This document shows, one piece after another, positions 16,211-18,774 of a DNA stretch of 18,774 nt. Source of the DNA: Caryophanales bacterium UBA3935 (GTDB lineage: Bacteria; Bacillota_I; Bacilli_A; ML615J-28; CAG-698); NCBI GenBank assembly GCA_002385755.1, contig DGED01000018.1:2332-21105 (forward strand), written 5' to 3'. The position numbers were made by a program, and so were the translations under genes. Positions within the stretch are counted from its first letter, which is position 1; the number at the start of each line of letters is the position of its first letter. Below the pieces are notes generated by a model. It had not been told where the DNA came from and did not search any database. It saw nothing but the letters and a program-made list of their open reading frames with translations.

Positions 16211-17893
16211 ATGCTTTACGACATCGTACATTTTTCCGACTACTTGTTTGCTTATCCCGTCGCCGCGGATAAGATAAACGTCCGGATCAGGGTCCGGAGC
16301 AATGTTTTCTCTGAAGTTAAAGTTTTCTTTAAAAACCTCTATGATCACGGGCCCGAGATCTTTGAAAAGGAAATGAAGATAATCCTTGACGACGGCGTTC
16401 ACGCGCTTTATGAAGCGACGCTCGCGGTCAAGGAGAGGCATTTCAAGTATTATTTCGAGCTTCGCGCGGGAGCGGATGTTTTCGCTTATACCGCCGACGG
16501 CATTATGAAAAACCCCGCGCCCTGCAATTATTTCTATTATCCGGCCGTTAACGCTTGCGATATTATCGCCCCGCCCGCCTGGGCGGAGGGGGAGATAATC
16601 TATCAAATATGGATCGACCGTTTTTACGACGGCGACCCCCTTAACAACCCGCCGGGGGTAAAAATGTGGGGCGCCCCGCCCGACCGAGGCGCTTATTACG
16701 GCGGGGATTTTGCCGGGATCATCAAGAAACTTGATTATTTACGGTCGCTCGGCGCCAAGATATTGTATTTGAGCCCTCTGTTTTACTCGCCTTCCTATCA
16801 TAAATACGACGTTGCCGATTATTATAAAATCGAGGAAATTTACGGCGGCGAGGAAGGTCTTAAAGAATTGGTGGATGCGGCCCACGCCAAGGGCATGAAG
16901 ATCGTTTTGGATTGCGTTTTTAATCATTGCAGCGCGGAAAACGAGTTGTTCCGCGACGTTATCGAAAAAGGAGCGTCCTCACCTTATCGCGACTGGTTTT
17001 ACATTTACGATTTTCCCGTCGACGCCAGCCGCTGTAACTACGACACTTTCGCCGGGGCGGTGCCGGAGATGCCGCGTTTTAATACCGCCAATCCCGAAGT
17101 AATCGCTTATTTGACAGACGTCGCGCGCTACTGGACAGAAAAGTTGGATATCGATGGTTGGCGGCTCGATGTCGCGGACGAGGTCGCGTCAAGTTTCTGG
17201 CGCGAGTTTCGCCGGAAACTAAAAGCGGTAAAACCCGATATATTAATTTTCGGCGAGGTGTGGAATCACGCCTCGAAATGGATGCAGGGCGATCAGTTTG
17301 ACACGGTAACCAATTATAAATACCGGCAATGGCTTATCGAATTCGCCCGCGGGAAGATTGACGCTCTCGCTTTTTGGCGGAAGATTTGCGGGAACAAGAT
17401 GCTTTACAAAACGCCGTCGTTTAATTATCTCGTCAATTTAATCGGTTCGCACGATACCGCGCGTTTCCGAACGACTGTTGCGGACGAGAGAATTCATTAC
17501 CTGGCCTTGGCCCTGACTTTGACATTTGAAGGGATGCCGCTCATTTATTACGGCGACGAGGTCGGCCTTGAAGGCGACGAGGATCCCGACAATCGTCGGG
17601 CTTTCCCGTGGGAAGCGACCGGCAAGGAAGAGTTGGAGTTTATCCGCGCGGTCTGCCGTTTTCGGGAAAGCTCGCCCGCGTTGAAAAAGGGGGACATGAC
17701 TCTTTTGGCTGCCGGCCCGCGTTTCTTGGCTTTTAAGAGATCTCACGGGACGGACGCGGTGGTCGTCGCCGTTAATTTCGGCCCCGCGCCGGAGAAGTTT
17801 GTTTTTGATTTTAAGGAAATTCAGATCGGGAAATTAATCGAAGTTGATAATTGTCCCGCTATCGGCCCGTATGGATTTATAATCGGATCATAA
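16211..17893 (+). CDS. GH13 neopullulanase / cyclomaltodextrinase / maltogenic amylase type enzyme, cytoplasmic
   Basis: This 560-aa glycosidase has no signal peptide, so it should cut imported oligosaccharides inside the cell. Residues 1 to about 125 look like the N-terminal CBM34-like beta domain of this subfamily. The GH13 barrel follows with all conserved regions: DCVFNH (234-239), RLDVADE (318-324) with nucleophile Asp320, FGEVW with acid/base Glu349, and GSHD with Asp415. The region-V motif MPRFN (287-291) is close to the MPKLN signature of neopullulanases and cyclomaltodextrinases. It should hydrolyse alpha-1,4 and possibly alpha-1,6 bonds in maltodextrins, cyclodextrins or pullulan fragments. 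It starts one base after the malG-like stop, clearly in the same operon, and provides the enzymatic step after import. Confidence 0.92.
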   Translation: MLYDIVHFSDYLFAYPVAADKINVRIRVRSNVFSEVKVFFKNLYDHGPEIFEKEMKIILDDGVHALYEATLAVKERHFKYYFELRAGADVFAYTADGIMKNPAPCNYFYYPAVNACDIIAPPAWAEGEIIYQIWIDRFYDGDPLNNPPGVKMWGAPPDRGAYYGGDFAGIIKKLDYLRSLGAKILYLSPLFYSPSYHKYDVADYYKIEEIYGGEEGLKELVDAAHAKGMKIVLDCVFNHCSAENELFRDVIEKGASSPYRDWFYIYDFPVDASRCNYDTFAGAVPEMPRFNTANPEVIAYLTDVARYWTEKLDIDGWRLDVADEVASSFWREFRRKLKAVKPDILIFGEVWNHASKWMQGDQFDTVTNYKYRQWLIEFARGKIDALAFWRKICGNKMLYKTPSFNYLVNLIGSHDTARFRTTVADERIHYLALALTLTFEGMPLIYYGDEVGLEGDEDPDNRRAFPWEATGKEELEFIRAVCRFRESSPALKKGDMTLLAAGPRFLAFKRSHGTDAVVVAVNFGPAPEKFVFDFKEIQIGKLIEVDNCPAIGPYGFIIGS

Positions 17894-17914
17894 AAAAAAG
17901 AAAGGATGGAGAAG

Positions 17915-18774
17915 ATGAAGAAATTTTTTATACTTTTCTTGCTTATCGGCGGTATTTTGCTTAGCGGTTGCGGCGAGACCAAGTATACCGTCGAGTTCGA
18001 TCTAAATTACGAGGGAGCTCCGGCCGGCCCCGCCGCGCAGGAACTCGCGAAGGGAGACAAGGCGACCGAGCCGCTGGCGCCGACCCGCGCCGGGTATGAG
18101 TTCTTGGGATGGTTCAAGAACGAAGACGACGAGGAGCCATATGATTTCAGTCTCGAAGTCGAAGCTAGTTTTGTTCTTTACGCCAAATGGAGGGAAGTCG
18201 AAGCGGACGTCGTGTGGTATCTCGGCGGGAGTTTCAATAACTACGCGCCCGATGACCCCGACTACGTTATGGAAAAGGGAGAGGACGGGATCTATACCTT
18301 TACCGTGGAACTGACCGATGATAATCGCGATAAGACTTACGACGGCCATTACTACAAGGTTACCGATGGCACATGGGAAGTCTGCTACGGCGTCGACAAC
18401 TATTATATCAATCCGGCTCCCGCGTCCCCGACCGGCGGCGGACTGGGTTCGATCTGGCATTGGGCGAACGGCACCCTTACCGTGCGGTTTGACCCGGAAG
18501 AGTTGCTTATTACCGACGAGCTCGTCATGAAAGAGGATATTATAGAGGAAATTGATCCCCGCCTTTACGGGAAGTTTAACGGCTGGGCGATCGACGGCGA
18601 GACGGCGATCGTTATGAGCGACCCGGACGGGGACGGTATCTATACCGCGGAGATCGAGTTTGAGGAAGGCGACACTTCCGACTTCACCGTTTGCGTTTCG
18701 CGGAAATGGTATGACGACCAGTGGGGTCAAAGATGGGGAGCGCATGAGCAATACAAACTTGACGGCGCTCCGGC
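17915..18774 (+). CDS. Lipoprotein with Listeria-Bacteroides repeat and starch-binding-like modules (cut off at the window edge)
   Basis: At least 286 residues are encoded and the frame is still open at the window end. The signal peptide ends in the lipobox LSGC, so Cys19 is lipidated and the protein is surface-exposed. Residues about 24-92 are a Listeria-Bacteroides repeat (GYEFLGW, closing FVLYAKW), like that of the lipoprotein at 129. Two beta-sandwich modules follow, near 96-200 and 208-286. Both have a GxFNxW/Y start and DGIYTxxxE motifs, resembling the X25/CBM48-like or SusE/SusF modules of amylolytic systems; this assignment is by motif only. AAAGGATGGAG lies just upstream of the ATG and the gene follows the GH13 gene by 21 nt. 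It probably captures alpha-glucans at the cell surface for the importer, or continues into an amylase domain beyond the window. Confidence 0.85.
   Translation, partial: MKKFFILFLLIGGILLSGCGETKYTVEFDLNYEGAPAGPAAQELAKGDKATEPLAPTRAGYEFLGWFKNEDDEEPYDFSLEVEASFVLYAKWREVEADVVWYLGGSFNNYAPDDPDYVMEKGEDGIYTFTVELTDDNRDKTYDGHYYKVTDGTWEVCYGVDNYYINPAPASPTGGGLGSIWHWANGTLTVRFDPEELLITDELVMKEDIIEEIDPRLYGKFNGWAIDGETAIVMSDPDGDGIYTAEIEFEEGDTSDFTVCVSRKWYDDQWGQRWGAHEQYKLDGAP

Overview
The window looks like chromosomal DNA of a fermentative, Gram-positive-type anaerobe. It has strong Shine-Dalgarno sites, sigma-A-like promoters, intrinsic terminators, lipoprotein signal peptides, BspA-type leucine-rich-repeat and Listeria-Bacteroides-repeat surface lipoproteins, and corrinoid methyl-transfer genes. 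TGA is read as stop (several genes end in it, and Trp is TGG). A Bacilli/Mollicutes-related gut or sediment Firmicute would fit, but this is inferred from gene style and not from a marker gene. All convincing genes are on the + strand.

Region 1 (1-3700): a promoter and one very large surface lipoprotein. It has a Listeria-Bacteroides repeat, about six Fn3-like beta modules and two blocks of BspA-type LRRs. Region 2 (3700-7173): a strong promoter overlapping a GC-rich inverted repeat, then a two-gene unit encoding a 617-aa membrane protein and a LemA-family protein. An intrinsic terminator follows, and then a 272-aa protein that looks like a terpenoid-cyclase-type helical toroid.

Region 3 (7174-7877): about 700 bp of visibly AT-rich DNA with no convincing gene. 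It contains two diverged copies (118 and 119 bp) of one element, each with a matching hairpin and a U-tract hairpin at its 3' end. The second copy begins at a promoter -10 and forms the leader of the next operon.

Region 4 (7878-11228): a corrinoid-protein reactivase fused to a DUF2284 domain, then a PocR-domain AraC-family regulator, closed by an intrinsic terminator. Region 5 (11270-18774, continuing past the edge): one uninterrupted same-strand series. It runs corrinoid protein, URO-D-family methyltransferase (8-nt overlap), a maltose-type solute-binding protein fused to its MalF-like permease, MalG-like permease, cytoplasmic GH13 neopullulanase-type enzyme, and a lipoprotein with starch-binding-like modules.

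Regions 4 and 5 together suggest an inducible system. A PocR/AraC regulator would sense a small molecule. A corrinoid demethylation pair, kept active by an ATP-dependent reactivase, is carried on the same apparent transcript as uptake and cleavage of an alpha-glucan. Joint handling of a methylated sugar or glucan is the most interesting reading, but it is inference. No second methyltransferase and no ABC ATPase are present in the window.
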